The position numbers were made by a program, and so were the translations under genes. Shown piece by piece: positions 27,242-36,596 of a stretch of DNA of 64,000 nt. This stretch comes from Planctomycetaceae bacterium. Lineage in GTDB: Bacteria; Planctomycetota; UBA1135; GCA-002686595. Positions within the stretch are counted from its first letter, which is position 1. The number at the start of each line of letters is the position of its first letter. The notes beneath the pieces are model-generated. The model searched no databases. It saw only the letters and a list, made by a program, of their open reading frames with translations, and was not told the origin of the DNA. The DNA is taken from the NCBI GenBank assembly GCA_011525785.1, contig WYBT01000002.1, forward strand, positions 1-64,000, in the 5' to 3' direction.

Positions 27242-30200
27242 CGCCCGCTTCCCCCGCTGCGACGCGCGACCAGACGCAGGCCGGTCTCGCCGCTGGTGGC
27301 CTCCGGCGGAGCGCCCAGTCCGCCCGACACGGCGAGCACGTGCGCCATCGACTGCCCCCACGCGCCGCCGCCCAGCCGGCGCATGCCGCGGCCCGCGTCG
27401 TACCAGGCGTCGAGCCACTCCATCGCGGAGCCGCACAGGTCGAACACGCCCAGCGGCGACTCGTCGATCGGAAACTGCAGCACCGGCCCCAGGCTCGCGC
27501 GCGGGCGCGAAAAGCACGAGCGCGACCACTTGGCGCGGAAGCGCGGGCCCCACGAGTACACGCGGCGCGTGCCGGCGAGTCCGGCCTGCTGGAACTGCTC
27601 GTAGTCGGGCAGCGCGTACTCCCACGGCCCTCCGCTCGCGCGCTCGCGCTCGCTGCGCCACTGCGCGTACGCGCGCGCGTCGTGCCAGGAGACGCCGACC
27701 ACCGGCACGCTCGGCAACCAGCCGTCGGGCAGGCGCCACAGTTCGCCGTCGCGCTCCCAGGCGGGCTGGACGTTCGCGCCCGAGCCTTGTCGCGGCGCCA
27801 GGATCAAGGTCGGCGAAGCTGCGATGCGCGCCGCCGTGGACCTGTCGTTCAAGAACTCGAGGTACTCGCCGCTGGTCACCTCGCGCTCGCAGATCCACAC
27901 CGGCTCGCCGACGCCGGGCAGCTCGACGAACTCCGCGGGGCCTGCGCCCAGCGGCTGCAGCACGACCTCGAGCAGGTGCTCGCCGGCCGTCGCGGTGAAG
28001 GGGCGCAACGCGCGCTCGAAGCCCTCGAGCTCGAGCACCGCGACCCAGTCGCCTGAGGTCAACTCCAGCGGCGCGAGCGGCGTGCGGCCGAGTTCGCTCT
28101 CGGCGCTGTAGCACAGCGGCGCGGCGGTGGCGCGCACGGGCGCGGCGGGCGGCAGCTCGAGCTCGAGCCACTCGCCGTCGCGCGCCACGCGGCACGGCAG
28201 CGGACCGCGCGCGCCGTACTCGCCCAGCTCTGCGGCGGTCAGCGCACGCACTCCGAAGTCGCGCAGCGACTCGGCGCGCAGGCGCAGGCGTTCGTCGCCG
28301 CGCTCGAACACGAACTCGCGCTCGCGCGGCGCGCCGCCGCCGTCGCGGGCCACATCGACGGCGATGAAGTCGGCGTCCCAGCCGTCGCGGATCGGCTGGC
28401 CGTCGACCTCGACCAGGCGGTCGAGCTCGCGCAACTCGCCTTCGCTGCTCGCTCCGACGATCCAGATCGCGCCTTCGATCGGCCGGCCGGCGAGTTCGAC
28501 GATCAGATCGCCGACGCGAAGCTCGCCACACGCGCGCGTGACGCGCAGACACAGGCTGCCCGGGCTGGGCACGCTCGCCTCGCCGCGAAACGGAACGGGA
28601 ACGCTGCGCGGATCGCCGCCGGGAGTGAGCGCGGCGAGTTCGACATAGCGGTGCAGTCGCACGCGCGCGCCGGGCGGCGTGGAGCGGATGCGCACGCTGC
28701 TGCTGGCGCGGAGCTGCGCGGCGAGCTGGCCCAGCGCGTCGTGCCGCTCGACCAGCGAGCGGTAGAACTCGGCCTCGCCGTCGCGCAGCTCGCTCTGCGC
28801 CTCGCGGAACTTCTCGGCGTAGAGCTCGGCGCGCAGCGCGTCGACGCCTTCGATCGAGGGGTCGAGGCGCTCAGCCGTGCTCATGGCGTCGAGCACGGCG
28901 TAGAAGCTCGTCTCCCACTCGCGCCGCAGGCCTTCGACCTCGCGCTCGCGCTGGTCGAGCAGCGAATACTCCTGTGGCGCGAGCCAGCGGTAGGCGATCT
29001 CGCGTTCGAGCCGCGCGACCTCGCGCTCGAGCTCGGCGAAGTGCGCGCGGCTGGCGCGGTAGCTCGCCACGCGTTCGCGCGCAGACGCGAGCGCCGCCTG
29101 GGCCTGCGCGCGGCGTTGCTCGCGTTCGGCGCTGACGCGCCGGAAGGTCCACAATCCGAAGGCTGCCAGCGACAGCACGGCCACGCCCGTCGCTGCCGCG
29201 CTCGCGCGGTGTCGACGCGCCGTGCGCAGCGCGCGCTCCCACAGGCTCGGAGGCCGCGCGCGGATCGGACGCAGCTCCAGCACCGCCTCGAGGTCGTCGG
29301 CGAACTGCGCCGCGCTCGCGTAACGCCGCTGTGGCTCGCGCTCGATCGCCTTGAGCGTCACGAGCTCGAGATCGCGCGGGATCGACGGGTCGATGCGGCG
29401 CGGCGGGAGCGGATCGGCCGTCAGCACCTGGTGGAACACGCGCTCGAGCGAATCGCCCTCGAAGGGCGCGCGCGCGGTGAGGCAGCGGTAGAGCGTGACG
29501 CCCAGCGAGTAGATGTCGCTGCGCGCGTCGACCGTCGCGCTCGAGCGGATCTGCTCGGGCGAAGCGTAGGCCGGGCTCCCGGCGAACGACTCGGTCAGGG
29601 TCGCGCCGCCCTCTTCGAGCGAGCGCACGAGCCCGAAGTCGACCAGCAGCGCGCGGTCGTCGGGCGTGATGCGCACGTTCGAGGGCTTCACGTCGCGGTG
29701 GATCACGCCGGCGCGGTGCGCGTAGTCGAGCGCCCGCGCCAGATCGCGAATCCAGGCCACCTTGCGCGCCAGCGCGACCGGTCCCGCAGCGAGCGCCTCG
29801 TCGAGCGTGCGGCCGGGCACGTACTCCATCGCGAGGTAGCGCACGCCCTGCGCCTCGCCGTAGTCGTGCACGCTCACGATGCCGGGGTGGCGCAGCCTGG
29901 CGATGGCCAGCGCCTCGCGCTTGAGGCGCTCGGCGGCGACGTTCGAACCCGCGAGCTCGGGACGCAGCAGCTTGAGCGCGACCTCGCGGCGCAGCGAGCG
30001 CTGTTCGGCGCGAAACACCTGCCCCATGCCGCCGCGGCCGATGCGCTCGATCAGCCGGTAGTCGCCGAGCTCCGCGAAGGGCAGTTCGCCCGCGCTCGCC
30101 CGCGGCGCGCGAGCGCGGGTGCGAGCGAGCTCTTCCAAGCGCGCCTGCAGGTGCTCCGCAGCGCCGCCGCGCTCGGCGAGGAACTCGCGCGGCTGGGGCG

Positions 30201-30297
30201 CGACGCCCGCCAGCGCCAGCGCGAGGTACTCGTCGAACAGCTGCTCGTCGCGCTCGTCGTCGGCTTCGCTGGTGCGCGCCTGCATCTCGACGCGCAT
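27238..30297 (-). CDS. Transmembrane Ser/Thr kinase with extracytoplasmic SUMF1-like domain
   Basis: This is a 1019-residue protein. The cytoplasmic Hanks-type kinase covers residues about 78-345: glycine loop IGRGGMGQVF, Lys109, HRDVKPSN at 200-207, DFG at 220-222 and SPAYASPEQI. A membrane helix (about 367-385) is followed by a coiled coil (390-480). Then come a PEGA-like stretch (SSVRIRSTPPGARVRL), a PDZ-like part (ELRVGDLIVELAGRPIEG) and a C-terminal SUMF1/formylglycine-generating-like domain (about 790-1019: EVTSGEYLEFLN, VVGVSWHDARAYAQW, FDLCGSAMEWLDAW, RRLGGGAWG). SUMF1 domains in such kinases probably act as sensors. ATG 30297 or 30285 could be the start. It is co-transcribed with the ECF sigma gene. 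Confidence 0.92.
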   Translation of the reverse strand: MRVEMQARTSEADDERDEQLFDEYLALALAGVAPQPREFLAERGGAAEHLQARLEELARTRARAPRASAGELPFAELGDYRLIERIGRGGMGQVFRAEQRSLRREVALKLLRPELAGSNVAAERLKREALAIARLRHPGIVSVHDYGEAQGVRYLAMEYVPGRTLDEALAAGPVALARKVAWIRDLARALDYAHRAGVIHRDVKPSNVRITPDDRALLVDFGLVRSLEEGGATLTESFAGSPAYASPEQIRSSATVDARSDIYSLGVTLYRCLTARAPFEGDSLERVFHQVLTADPLPPRRIDPSIPRDLELVTLKAIEREPQRRYASAAQFADDLEAVLELRPIRARPPSLWERALRTARRHRASAAATGVAVLSLAAFGLWTFRRVSAEREQRRAQAQAALASARERVASYRASRAHFAELEREVARLEREIAYRWLAPQEYSLLDQREREVEGLRREWETSFYAVLDAMSTAERLDPSIEGVDALRAELYAEKFREAQSELRDGEAEFYRSLVERHDALGQLAAQLRASSSVRIRSTPPGARVRLHRYVELAALTPGGDPRSVPVPFRGEASVPSPGSLCLRVTRACGELRVGDLIVELAGRPIEGAIWIVGASSEGELRELDRLVEVDGQPIRDGWDADFIAVDVARDGGGAPREREFVFERGDERLRLRAESLRDFGVRALTAAELGEYGARGPLPCRVARDGEWLELELPPAAPVRATAAPLCYSAESELGRTPLAPLELTSGDWVAVLELEGFERALRPFTATAGEHLLEVVLQPLGAGPAEFVELPGVGEPVWICEREVTSGEYLEFLNDRSTAARIAASPTLILAPRQGSGANVQPAWERDGELWRLPDGWLPSVPVVGVSWHDARAYAQWRSERERASGGPWEYALPDYEQFQQAGLAGTRRVYSWGPRFRAKWSRSCFSRPRASLGPVLQFPIDESPLGVFDLCGSAMEWLDAWYDAGRGMRRLGGGAWGQSMAHVLAVSGGLGAPPEATSGETGLRLVARRSGGSGR

Positions 30298-30366
30298 CCT
30301 ACGGCGCCTCCGGCGCGCAGACCGAGCGCGCGACGGGGGCCAGTCGAAGCTCGCGTCCCGACCGGG

Positions 30367-31815
30367 ATGTCTCGCATAATCGCGTCGCCCCCGCCGCCGA
30401 TGCCGCCCTCCCAGACCAGCGCTCGCGCGCGATTGCTCGTCGTGTTCCTCGGCGACGACGCCTGCGCCCGGGAACTGGCGAGCGCCGCGCAGCGCATCCC
30501 GCGCGAGCTGCGCGCACAGGCGGCCGAGCTGGCGTTCCTGCTCGAGGGTGACGAGGGCGCTGCGACACCGCCTGTGCTGGAGGAGTTCGCCGCGCGCGAG
30601 CCCAACGTGCGCGTGCGGCGCGACGCGCGCGGGCGCGGCCACGGCGGCAAGCGCAAGGTGGCCTTCGAGTACGCGCTGAGCCACGAGTTCGATGCGGTGT
30701 GCGTGCTCGAGCCCGACGCGCGCTTCGCCCCCGAGCACCTGGGCCAGCTCTGGCAGGCCTTCGAGGCCGGCGCGGAGTTCGTGTGCGCCGCGGCGCCGGG
30801 CGGCGGGTTCGAGCGCACGCTCCACAACCTCGTGCTCGACCTGGACGTGCTCGACTACGCCGCGCCGTTCCGCTTGATCAGCGCGCGCGTGCTGCGCCGC
30901 ATCCCGTTCCACTTGAACGAGGACGGCCGCGGCTTCGATACGCAGATCCTGATGCAGTGCCGCGCGCTGGGCGTGCGCACGAGCGCTGTGGCGCTCGCGG
31001 TCGCGCGCGACGCCAAGTTCCCGCTGCTGCACAGCCTGGCGCTCGCGTTGGGCTACCGCGCGCACCAACTGCACCTGACGCGCCGCGGCGAGTACCTGGT
31101 CGACCACGACATCCACTACTCGCTCAAGCACCATCCCTCGAGTTCGCACATGCAAGTGCTCGAGGCCATCCGCCCCGGCGCGCTGGTGCTCGACCTGGGT
31201 TGCTCGCAGGGCCTGCTGGCGGCGCCGCTGCGCGAGAAGGGCGTGCGCGTGGTCGGCGTCGACGTCGGACCGCCCGAGCGCGTCTCGCCCAGCCTCGAGC
31301 GCTACTGGCAGCGCGACCTCGAGCAGCCGCTCGAGATCCCCGAGCAGCGCGTGTTCGACTACGTGGTGTGCTCGGACGTGATCGAGCACGTGATCCACCG
31401 TCCGGAGCTGCTGCGCAGCGTGCGGCGCTACCTCAAGCCCGACGGTCGCCTGCTGATCTCGACGCCCAACATCGCGATCTGGTTCTACCGCCTCTCGCTG
31501 CTCGTCGGGCGCTTCGAGTACGGCCCGCGCGGAGTGCTCGACGAGACCCACGTGCACCTGTTCACGCGCGCCACCTTCCGGCGCGAGGTCGAGAACGCCG
31601 CCTTCCGCATCGTGCGCGAGCGCGTCACGGCGCTGCCGTTCGAGATCGTGTTCGAATCGACGGGGCGCTCGGCGCTCGTGCGCGGCCTGGCGAACACCTA
31701 CCACGCGCTGGCGCGGCTGTGGCCGGAGATGTTCGCCTACCAGTTCCTGCTCGAGGCGGAAGTGGGCACGCTGCTCGAGCGCGAGCAGGGCGCGAAGCAC
31801 GTAGCGAGCCGCTGA
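30367..31815 (+). CDS. Glycosyltransferase family 2-like / SAM methyltransferase fusion
   Basis: This is a 482-residue protein. The N-terminal half resembles a GT-A fold family 2 glycosyltransferase (LLVVFLGDD, GHGGKRKVAFEYALSHEFDAVCVLEPDARF in the DxD position, then GFDTQILMQCRALG). After a linker (LKHHPSSSHMQVLEAI) the C-terminal half is a class I SAM-dependent methyltransferase with motif I VLDLGCSQGLLAAPL, acidic GVDVGPP, YVVCSDVIEHVIHRPELLRSVRRYLKPDGRLLISTPN. Fusions like this occur in polysaccharide or glycolipid gene sets, but here no such neighbours exist; the gene is divergent from the kinase (69 bp between) and followed by a globin. An alternative start is ATG 30400. Substrates unknown. 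Confidence 0.88.
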   Translation: MSRIIASPPPPMPPSQTSARARLLVVFLGDDACARELASAAQRIPRELRAQAAELAFLLEGDEGAATPPVLEEFAAREPNVRVRRDARGRGHGGKRKVAFEYALSHEFDAVCVLEPDARFAPEHLGQLWQAFEAGAEFVCAAAPGGGFERTLHNLVLDLDVLDYAAPFRLISARVLRRIPFHLNEDGRGFDTQILMQCRALGVRTSAVALAVARDAKFPLLHSLALALGYRAHQLHLTRRGEYLVDHDIHYSLKHHPSSSHMQVLEAIRPGALVLDLGCSQGLLAAPLREKGVRVVGVDVGPPERVSPSLERYWQRDLEQPLEIPEQRVFDYVVCSDVIEHVIHRPELLRSVRRYLKPDGRLLISTPNIAIWFYRLSLLVGRFEYGPRGVLDETHVHLFTRATFRREVENAAFRIVRERVTALPFEIVFESTGRSALVRGLANTYHALARLWPEMFAYQFLLEAEVGTLLEREQGAKHVASR

Positions 31816-31883
31816 GGTCCGCAGAGCTCCGGCGCGCCGCGAAAGGCGCGAAATGCGCGGCCGGGGCCGCCGTTGGAACTCGC

Positions 31884-32300
31884 ATGGACCGAGCCCAACG
31901 CATCCGTGCCTCCTTCGAGCCCCTCGCGCCCCGCGCCGACGCGCTCGTGGAAGCGTTCTACGTCAATCTGTTCTCCGCCGCTCCCGCAGCGCGCGCCCTG
32001 TTCCCCAAGGACATGGCAGCGCAGCGCCAGCACCTCGCCGCCGCGCTGGCGCTGGTGGTGAAGCACGCCGACCAGCTCGAGAGCCTCGCTCCCGCGTTGC
32101 GCGCGATGGGCGCGCGGCACGTGGCCTACGGCGCGACGCCGGCGCACTACGGGCTGGTGCGAGACGTGCTGATCGGCACGCTCGCCGAGCACGCCGGCGC
32201 GGCCTGGAGCGAGCAGCTCTCGAGCGACTGGCGCGCCGCGCTCGACGCGGTGGCCAGAATGATGCTCGACGGCGCGCGCGCGGCCGAGAGCGCCGCCTGA
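31884..32300 (+). CDS. Single-domain globin
   Basis: This is a 138-residue haem protein of the bacterial haemoglobin (Vitreoscilla/flavohaemoglobin N-terminal) type. Diagnostic residues are the CD-corner Phe in ALFPKDMAAQRQHL, a Gln in the distal E7 region (about 47), and the proximal F8 His79 in GARHVAYGATPAHY. It lacks the FAD/NAD reductase domain of Hmp. The family binds oxygen or nitric oxide; the specific role here is unknown. It starts at ATG 31884, 69 bp after the preceding gene, possibly in the same transcript. Confidence 0.92.
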   Translation: MDRAQRIRASFEPLAPRADALVEAFYVNLFSAAPAARALFPKDMAAQRQHLAAALALVVKHADQLESLAPALRAMGARHVAYGATPAHYGLVRDVLIGTLAEHAGAAWSEQLSSDWRAALDAVARMMLDGARAAESAA

Positions 32301-32460
32301 GAGCGCGGCCTGCGAGCGCCGCTCGGAAGTCCACGCGAGGCGCCCACAAGGCGCACACGGCGTGCGCCGCAGTGCTCATCGCGCCCGCAGCGCCGCGGGC
32401 GCAATCTCACGCTTGCTGACGGCGAGCACGCACACCCGCCGCAGCAAAGTGAGGATTGCG

Positions 32461-34158
32461 ATGAAGCTGCAGCTCGTTCGTTGCGCCGCCGCGCTCGCCT
32501 GCGCGGCGTCCGCTGTCCAGGCCCAAGTCGTGACGAAACGGGTGAGCATCACGCCTGGCGGTGTCCAGCCCAATGGCTACTGCATCGATGCGGTGATCTC
32601 TGCGGACGGTCGCGTTGCCGCGTTCACGAGCCGCGCAAACAACCTCGACGCCGCCGACACCAACAGCGTGGACGACGTCTACGTCGCCGACCTCGCCAGC
32701 GGAGCACTGGAGTTGGTGAGCGTGAACGCGAGCGGGCAAGCCGGAGACGATCGAAGCGGAAAGGCCTCGCTGTCCCGCGACGGCCGCTACGTCGTGTTCC
32801 ACTCCTTCGCCGACAACCTGGGCGCGGGCGCGCTTGCGTCGAGTTCGCTGTACCTGCGCGATCGCCTGCTGGGAGTGACCGAGCTGCTCAGCGTCGGCCT
32901 CGGCGGATCGCCGACCGAAGGCTCGATGGGCGTCATTTCGGCCGACGCCCGCTTCGTTGTGTTCGCGAGCAGCGCCGCGGACCTCGTCGCATCGGACACC
33001 AATGGACTGGCCGACATCTTCCTGATCGATCGTTCGGCCGGAACGACGGAGCGCGTCAACCTGGGCCCGGGTGGCGCCGAGCCCATCGGCGGTCCGAGCT
33101 ACCGTCCGACGCTCAGTCCCGACGGCCGCTTCATCCTGTTCGAATCCGGCGCTCAGAACCTGGTCCCGGGCGGCGTCGTTGGCGATGTGGACTTGTTCCT
33201 CCTCGACCGCCAGAGCGGCGCCATCGAGCGCGTCAACGTGAGCACCACGGGCCTGATCGGGTCGGGCGTCCACCGCGCAGGCGGGGTTTCCGCGGACGGG
33301 CGCTTCGTCGCCTTCCGCAGCTCAGCCCTGAACCTCGTAGCCGGCGACGCCAATGGCGAGGCCGACGTCTTCCTGCGCGACCGCCTGCTCGGCAAGACGA
33401 CGTTGGAGACCAATACCCATCAGGGCTGGATCAACAGAGCCACTCCAAGCGCGTGTGCTCTCTCGCCCGATGGCCGAATGCTGGCGTTCGCGACGACGTA
33501 CGTCACAGGCGTGCCCAACCCGCCTCATCACGCGTGGCTCAAGAACCTGAGCACCGGCATCGTCACCTGTGCATCGGTGACTGATCTGAATCTGCAGGGA
33601 GACAAGCGCTCGATCGGCGCCTCGCTCTCCGAGGACGGAACCCGCGTGGTGTTCTGGAGCGACGCGACGAACCTGGTCCCGAACGACACCAACTCCGGAT
33701 CCGACGTGTTCCTGCACGAGCTCCCGGCGACTCCGCTCCCGACGAGCTACTGCACGGCGAAGACCAACAGCCTGGGATGCACTCCGACCATCACTTGGAG
33801 CGGCATGCCGAGCGCGAGCGCCGGGAGCGGCTTCATCATCGGCGCACAGCAGGTCTTGCCGCACATGAGCGGCGCGTTGCACTACGGCACGCGTGGAATC
33901 GCGATTCCGTGGAACGGAGGCCTGCGCTGCACCACGGATGGCAATCCCGGCCGGACCTGGCCTCAGACGGCGTCGGCGTCGGGCGCGCCGCCCTGCACCG
34001 GCGAGTACGCCTTCGACTTCAATCAGTTCATCGCCTCGGGCGTCAATCCGATCCTGATCGCCGGCCAGCGCGTTTTCGTGCAGTACTACATGCGCGATCC
34101 CGCGTCGACCTACGGCTGGGGCCTCAGCAACGGCCTGGACTTCACGATCTTGCCGTGA
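32461..34158 (+). CDS. Secreted TolB-like WD40/PD40 repeat protein with four-Cys module
   Basis: This is a 565-residue exported protein. ATG 32461 follows a GTGAGGA site, and the signal is MKLQLVRCAAALACAASAVQA. Residues about 25-420 consist of PD40-type blades of the form S-x-D-G-R-x-V-A/V-F-x-S-x-A-x-N-L with D-T-N-G and D-V/I-F-L-x-D-R between them, indicating a TolB-like beta-propeller. The C-terminal module is complete (SYCTAKTNSLGC, GALHYG, GGLRCTT, PPCTGEYAFDFN, QYYMRDP, LSNGLDF). The gene on the minus strand at 44994-46709 has the same architecture. It ends in a strong hairpin at 34219-34254 shared with the convergent gene. Confidence 0.86.
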   Translation: MKLQLVRCAAALACAASAVQAQVVTKRVSITPGGVQPNGYCIDAVISADGRVAAFTSRANNLDAADTNSVDDVYVADLASGALELVSVNASGQAGDDRSGKASLSRDGRYVVFHSFADNLGAGALASSSLYLRDRLLGVTELLSVGLGGSPTEGSMGVISADARFVVFASSAADLVASDTNGLADIFLIDRSAGTTERVNLGPGGAEPIGGPSYRPTLSPDGRFILFESGAQNLVPGGVVGDVDLFLLDRQSGAIERVNVSTTGLIGSGVHRAGGVSADGRFVAFRSSALNLVAGDANGEADVFLRDRLLGKTTLETNTHQGWINRATPSACALSPDGRMLAFATTYVTGVPNPPHHAWLKNLSTGIVTCASVTDLNLQGDKRSIGASLSEDGTRVVFWSDATNLVPNDTNSGSDVFLHELPATPLPTSYCTAKTNSLGCTPTITWSGMPSASAGSGFIIGAQQVLPHMSGALHYGTRGIAIPWNGGLRCTTDGNPGRTWPQTASASGAPPCTGEYAFDFNQFIASGVNPILIAGQRVFVQYYMRDPASTYGWGLSNGLDFTILP

Positions 34159-34218
34159 AGCGCTGCGCGGCGCGCTCGAGTCGCGAGTTCGATCGCACGG
34201 CTCACGCGCGCTGCCTGC

Positions 34219-34254
34219 GAGTCGAGGCGTGCGGTCGCCCGCACGCCCCGACTC
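34219..34254. terminator. Hairpin between convergent genes
   Basis: GAGTCGAGGCGTGCGG and CCGCACGCCCCGACTC pair at 15 of 16 positions around a TCGC loop, between the convergent stops at 34158 and 34268. No T-run on either side. It probably acts in both directions. Confidence 0.6.
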
Positions 34255-34267
34255 GGGGCCAGCGCGC

Positions 34268-35662
34268 TCAGAGTCCGATCTGGAACCACAGCGCGTTGCT
34301 GAGGCTCGTGCCGAAGCCCGCCGGGTCCCCGGGGTCGCGGTACCACTGCTGCGCGGCCACGAACGCGCCCGCGACGAGCAGTGGGTCGACGCCGCTCTGG
34401 ATGCGCGCGTTGAAGTCCATGGCGAATGCGCCCGAGCAATCGAGCTGGCCGGGAGCGCCGCTCGACGTCTGGAGCTGCGTTCGCCGCACGGGCTGCGCGA
34501 CGCACAGCACGCCGCCGAGGAACGGGGCCGAGGCGCGCTGCGCGCCGTAGAACAGCAACCCGTTGCGCCCTGGAAGCACATCCAGCGCGGCGATCGCGAA
34601 CGGCGCCGGCGCACTGACGCTGGGCGCGCCGGAGTACGACAGCGCGCTCACGCAGCCCGCGGAGTTGAGCTTGCCCGTGCAGTAGGAAGCGATCGACTCG
34701 GCCGCGAGCGCCGTCACGGAGTTGTTGCCTGCGCCCACGGCGCTGGTCTCGAAGTACAGCCCGTCGGGGTCGATCGTGGCGGTCAAGGTCTCGCCCGGGA
34801 CGAGCGGCAGCGAGTGCGAGGACTCGATCAGGCCGTACACGCAGTGACCTATTCCGCCGACGCCGCCCGGACAGCCCGTGTGGCAGTCGCGGGTGAAGCC
34901 ACCCGCCGCCGGGCAATCCGATTCGGAGTTGCAGCAGTTCCCACTGATGCTCTGGCCCTGCACGAGCTCGAACTCCAGCACCGAACCGCCGCTCGACTCC
35001 AAACGCACGAGCGGCGCGACACTCAAGCTGTAGCCGCCGGGCACGAGACGCACGCCGATGGCGACGGCGAAGTCGCCGCTCAGCGGCGAGCTGGTCAGCT
35101 CCAGGCTCACCAGCTCGAGGTCGCCGAAGCTGAGCTGCGGCGCCGCAGCTCCAGCGGTGTTGTTGCTCGCGCCGGGCGCGCAGCTCTCGTCGTGGAGCCC
35201 ATCGGGATCGACCGTCGCGCTGACCCACGCGAGCGGCGCGACGCCGTCGAGCACGAAGCTCGCCCGCCGCCGGTAGACGCACTCCCGCGGCCCGCCGCTG
35301 CCGCTCGAGCACGAGCTCTCGCAGCTCTTGTTCCAGCCCGCCACGTCATCGCACTGCGCGCCGCTCGAACAGCACCTGTCGCTCAGCACGCCGACGACGT
35401 CGAGCAGCACTTCGTCCTGCGGCGCACCCTCGACGAAGACGCGCACGAGCAGCGGCTGCGTGAACACCGGTTGCGCCGCCGAGAACGAGACATCGACATC
35501 GACCGTGAAGCGGCCAGGCGTCGCCGTGGGCGCGACAGCGATGGCCTCGACTGCGATGTCGCAATAGGACTCTGCGTACGCTGGCGAAGCGCCCAGGCCC
35601 AGCGCGAGCAACGCAAGACTCGACACGAAGGGTCGAGCAACCACGTGAGTGGTGGATCGCAT
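34268..35662 (-). CDS. Secreted Cys-rich duplicated-domain protein with four-Cys module
   Basis: This is a 464-residue exported protein. The start at ATG 35662 has a strong GGAGGAG site, and the signal is MRSTTHVVARPFVSSLALLALGLGASPAYA. Two tandem domains of about 140 residues each follow: a beta-rich half, then a cysteine cluster (CCSSGAQC...CESSC and CCNSESDC...CHTGC), a CVY motif, and an almost repeated end (ATVDPDGLHDESCAPGASNNT and ATIDPDGLYFETSAVGAGNNS). This marks an internal duplication. The C-terminal module follows (SYCTGKLNSAGC, GLLFYG, GGVLCVAQ, LDCSGAFAMDFN, QQWYRDP). The many cysteines suggest disulfides outside the cytoplasm. Function unknown. Confidence 0.85.
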   Translation of the reverse strand: MRSTTHVVARPFVSSLALLALGLGASPAYAESYCDIAVEAIAVAPTATPGRFTVDVDVSFSAAQPVFTQPLLVRVFVEGAPQDEVLLDVVGVLSDRCCSSGAQCDDVAGWNKSCESSCSSGSGGPRECVYRRRASFVLDGVAPLAWVSATVDPDGLHDESCAPGASNNTAGAAAPQLSFGDLELVSLELTSSPLSGDFAVAIGVRLVPGGYSLSVAPLVRLESSGGSVLEFELVQGQSISGNCCNSESDCPAAGGFTRDCHTGCPGGVGGIGHCVYGLIESSHSLPLVPGETLTATIDPDGLYFETSAVGAGNNSVTALAAESIASYCTGKLNSAGCVSALSYSGAPSVSAPAPFAIAALDVLPGRNGLLFYGAQRASAPFLGGVLCVAQPVRRTQLQTSSGAPGQLDCSGAFAMDFNARIQSGVDPLLVAGAFVAAQQWYRDPGDPAGFGTSLSNALWFQIGL

Positions 35663-35850
35663 GACACAAGCTCCTCCGAAACGGGTTGGGAACGGCCGAG
35701 AACGCCGTCGCGCGCTCGGCGACGGATCGGGGGGGGCTGGACTAGGACTCTGCGACAGTCGGCGAGGGTTCCACCCAATCGCGGCCGCCGGCTGAAATTC
35801 CCTGAACTTTCGCGCTCGAGCGCAGCGGACGGGCGCGAGCGCGGCCAGCG

Positions 35851-36447
35851 TCAAAAGCCCACGCCGAGCGTCACGTACACGTCCAGCGCGAAGTCGTCGG
35901 GGTGCGCGGCCGACAGGTCGACGCCGTCGCCGCACACGGCGCGCAGGCCGCCGCCCACGCTGACGGGGCCGACCAGGAAGTCGACACCCAGCGAGGCGTA
36001 GGGGCTCGAGTGCGAGAGGATCCAGCCGAGCAGGTCGTCGTCCTCGTCGTCGGCATCGAACTCGTCGTCGTAGCGCTTGGAGTTCGAGCCGCGCCCGTTC
36101 CAGAGCAGCCCGACTCCCAGGTACGGCTGCAACGGTCCGGCGGCCCCGAGGAATCGCCAGCGCGCGCCGGCGTGGGTCTCGACGTACTCCGTGTCGGGTT
36201 GTGAGACGCGCTCGAACGAGCCCGCGCGCACTCCGACGTCGAGCGCCACGTCCGAGCCGCGAAAGGCGTGCAGGTAGCTCGCGCCGAACAGGTGCTGGTC
36301 GTCGGCGGTGTCCTCCAGGCCCGACTGCGGGTTGCGCCGCAGCGCGAGCAGCTCGATGCGCTGCGTCGGTGAACGCTCCCAGCGCGCGGACGGCGCGGCG
36401 CAGCTTGCGCACGAAAGGCACGAGAGGACGATCGCGAAGCGGCGCAT
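35851..36447 (-). CDS. Lipoprotein-like outer-membrane beta-barrel protein
   Basis: This is a 198-residue protein. Starting at ATG 36447 gives a leader (MRRFAIVLSCLSCASC) that ends in a lipobox-like SCASC. The remainder alternates hydrophobic and polar residues in beta-strand fashion (GASYLHAFRGSDVALDVGVRAG, HAGARWRFLGAAGPLQPYLGVGLLW, SPYASLGVDFLVGPVSVGGGLRAV) and ends with GVGF, a terminal Phe as in outer-membrane barrels. An acidic loop (DDEFDADDEDDD) is present. It resembles OmpW/OprF-type small barrels or porin-family proteins in style, but I cannot name the family. It is transcribed alone. Confidence 0.72.
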   Translation of the reverse strand: MRRFAIVLSCLSCASCAAPSARWERSPTQRIELLALRRNPQSGLEDTADDQHLFGASYLHAFRGSDVALDVGVRAGSFERVSQPDTEYVETHAGARWRFLGAAGPLQPYLGVGLLWNGRGSNSKRYDDEFDADDEDDDLLGWILSHSSPYASLGVDFLVGPVSVGGGLRAVCGDGVDLSAAHPDDFALDVYVTLGVGF

Positions 36448-36596
36448 GCTCGCGCGAATCGTAACGGCACGGGCAGCGCAATTGCGGTGGCGCGCGGCGC
36501 GGTTAGTGTGGGTCCACCCCCGGGCGCACCCACGCCTTTGGATCGAACCCGTCACATCAAGAGCAGCGAACGTCAACCCGGCGCCGAGGAGTCCGC

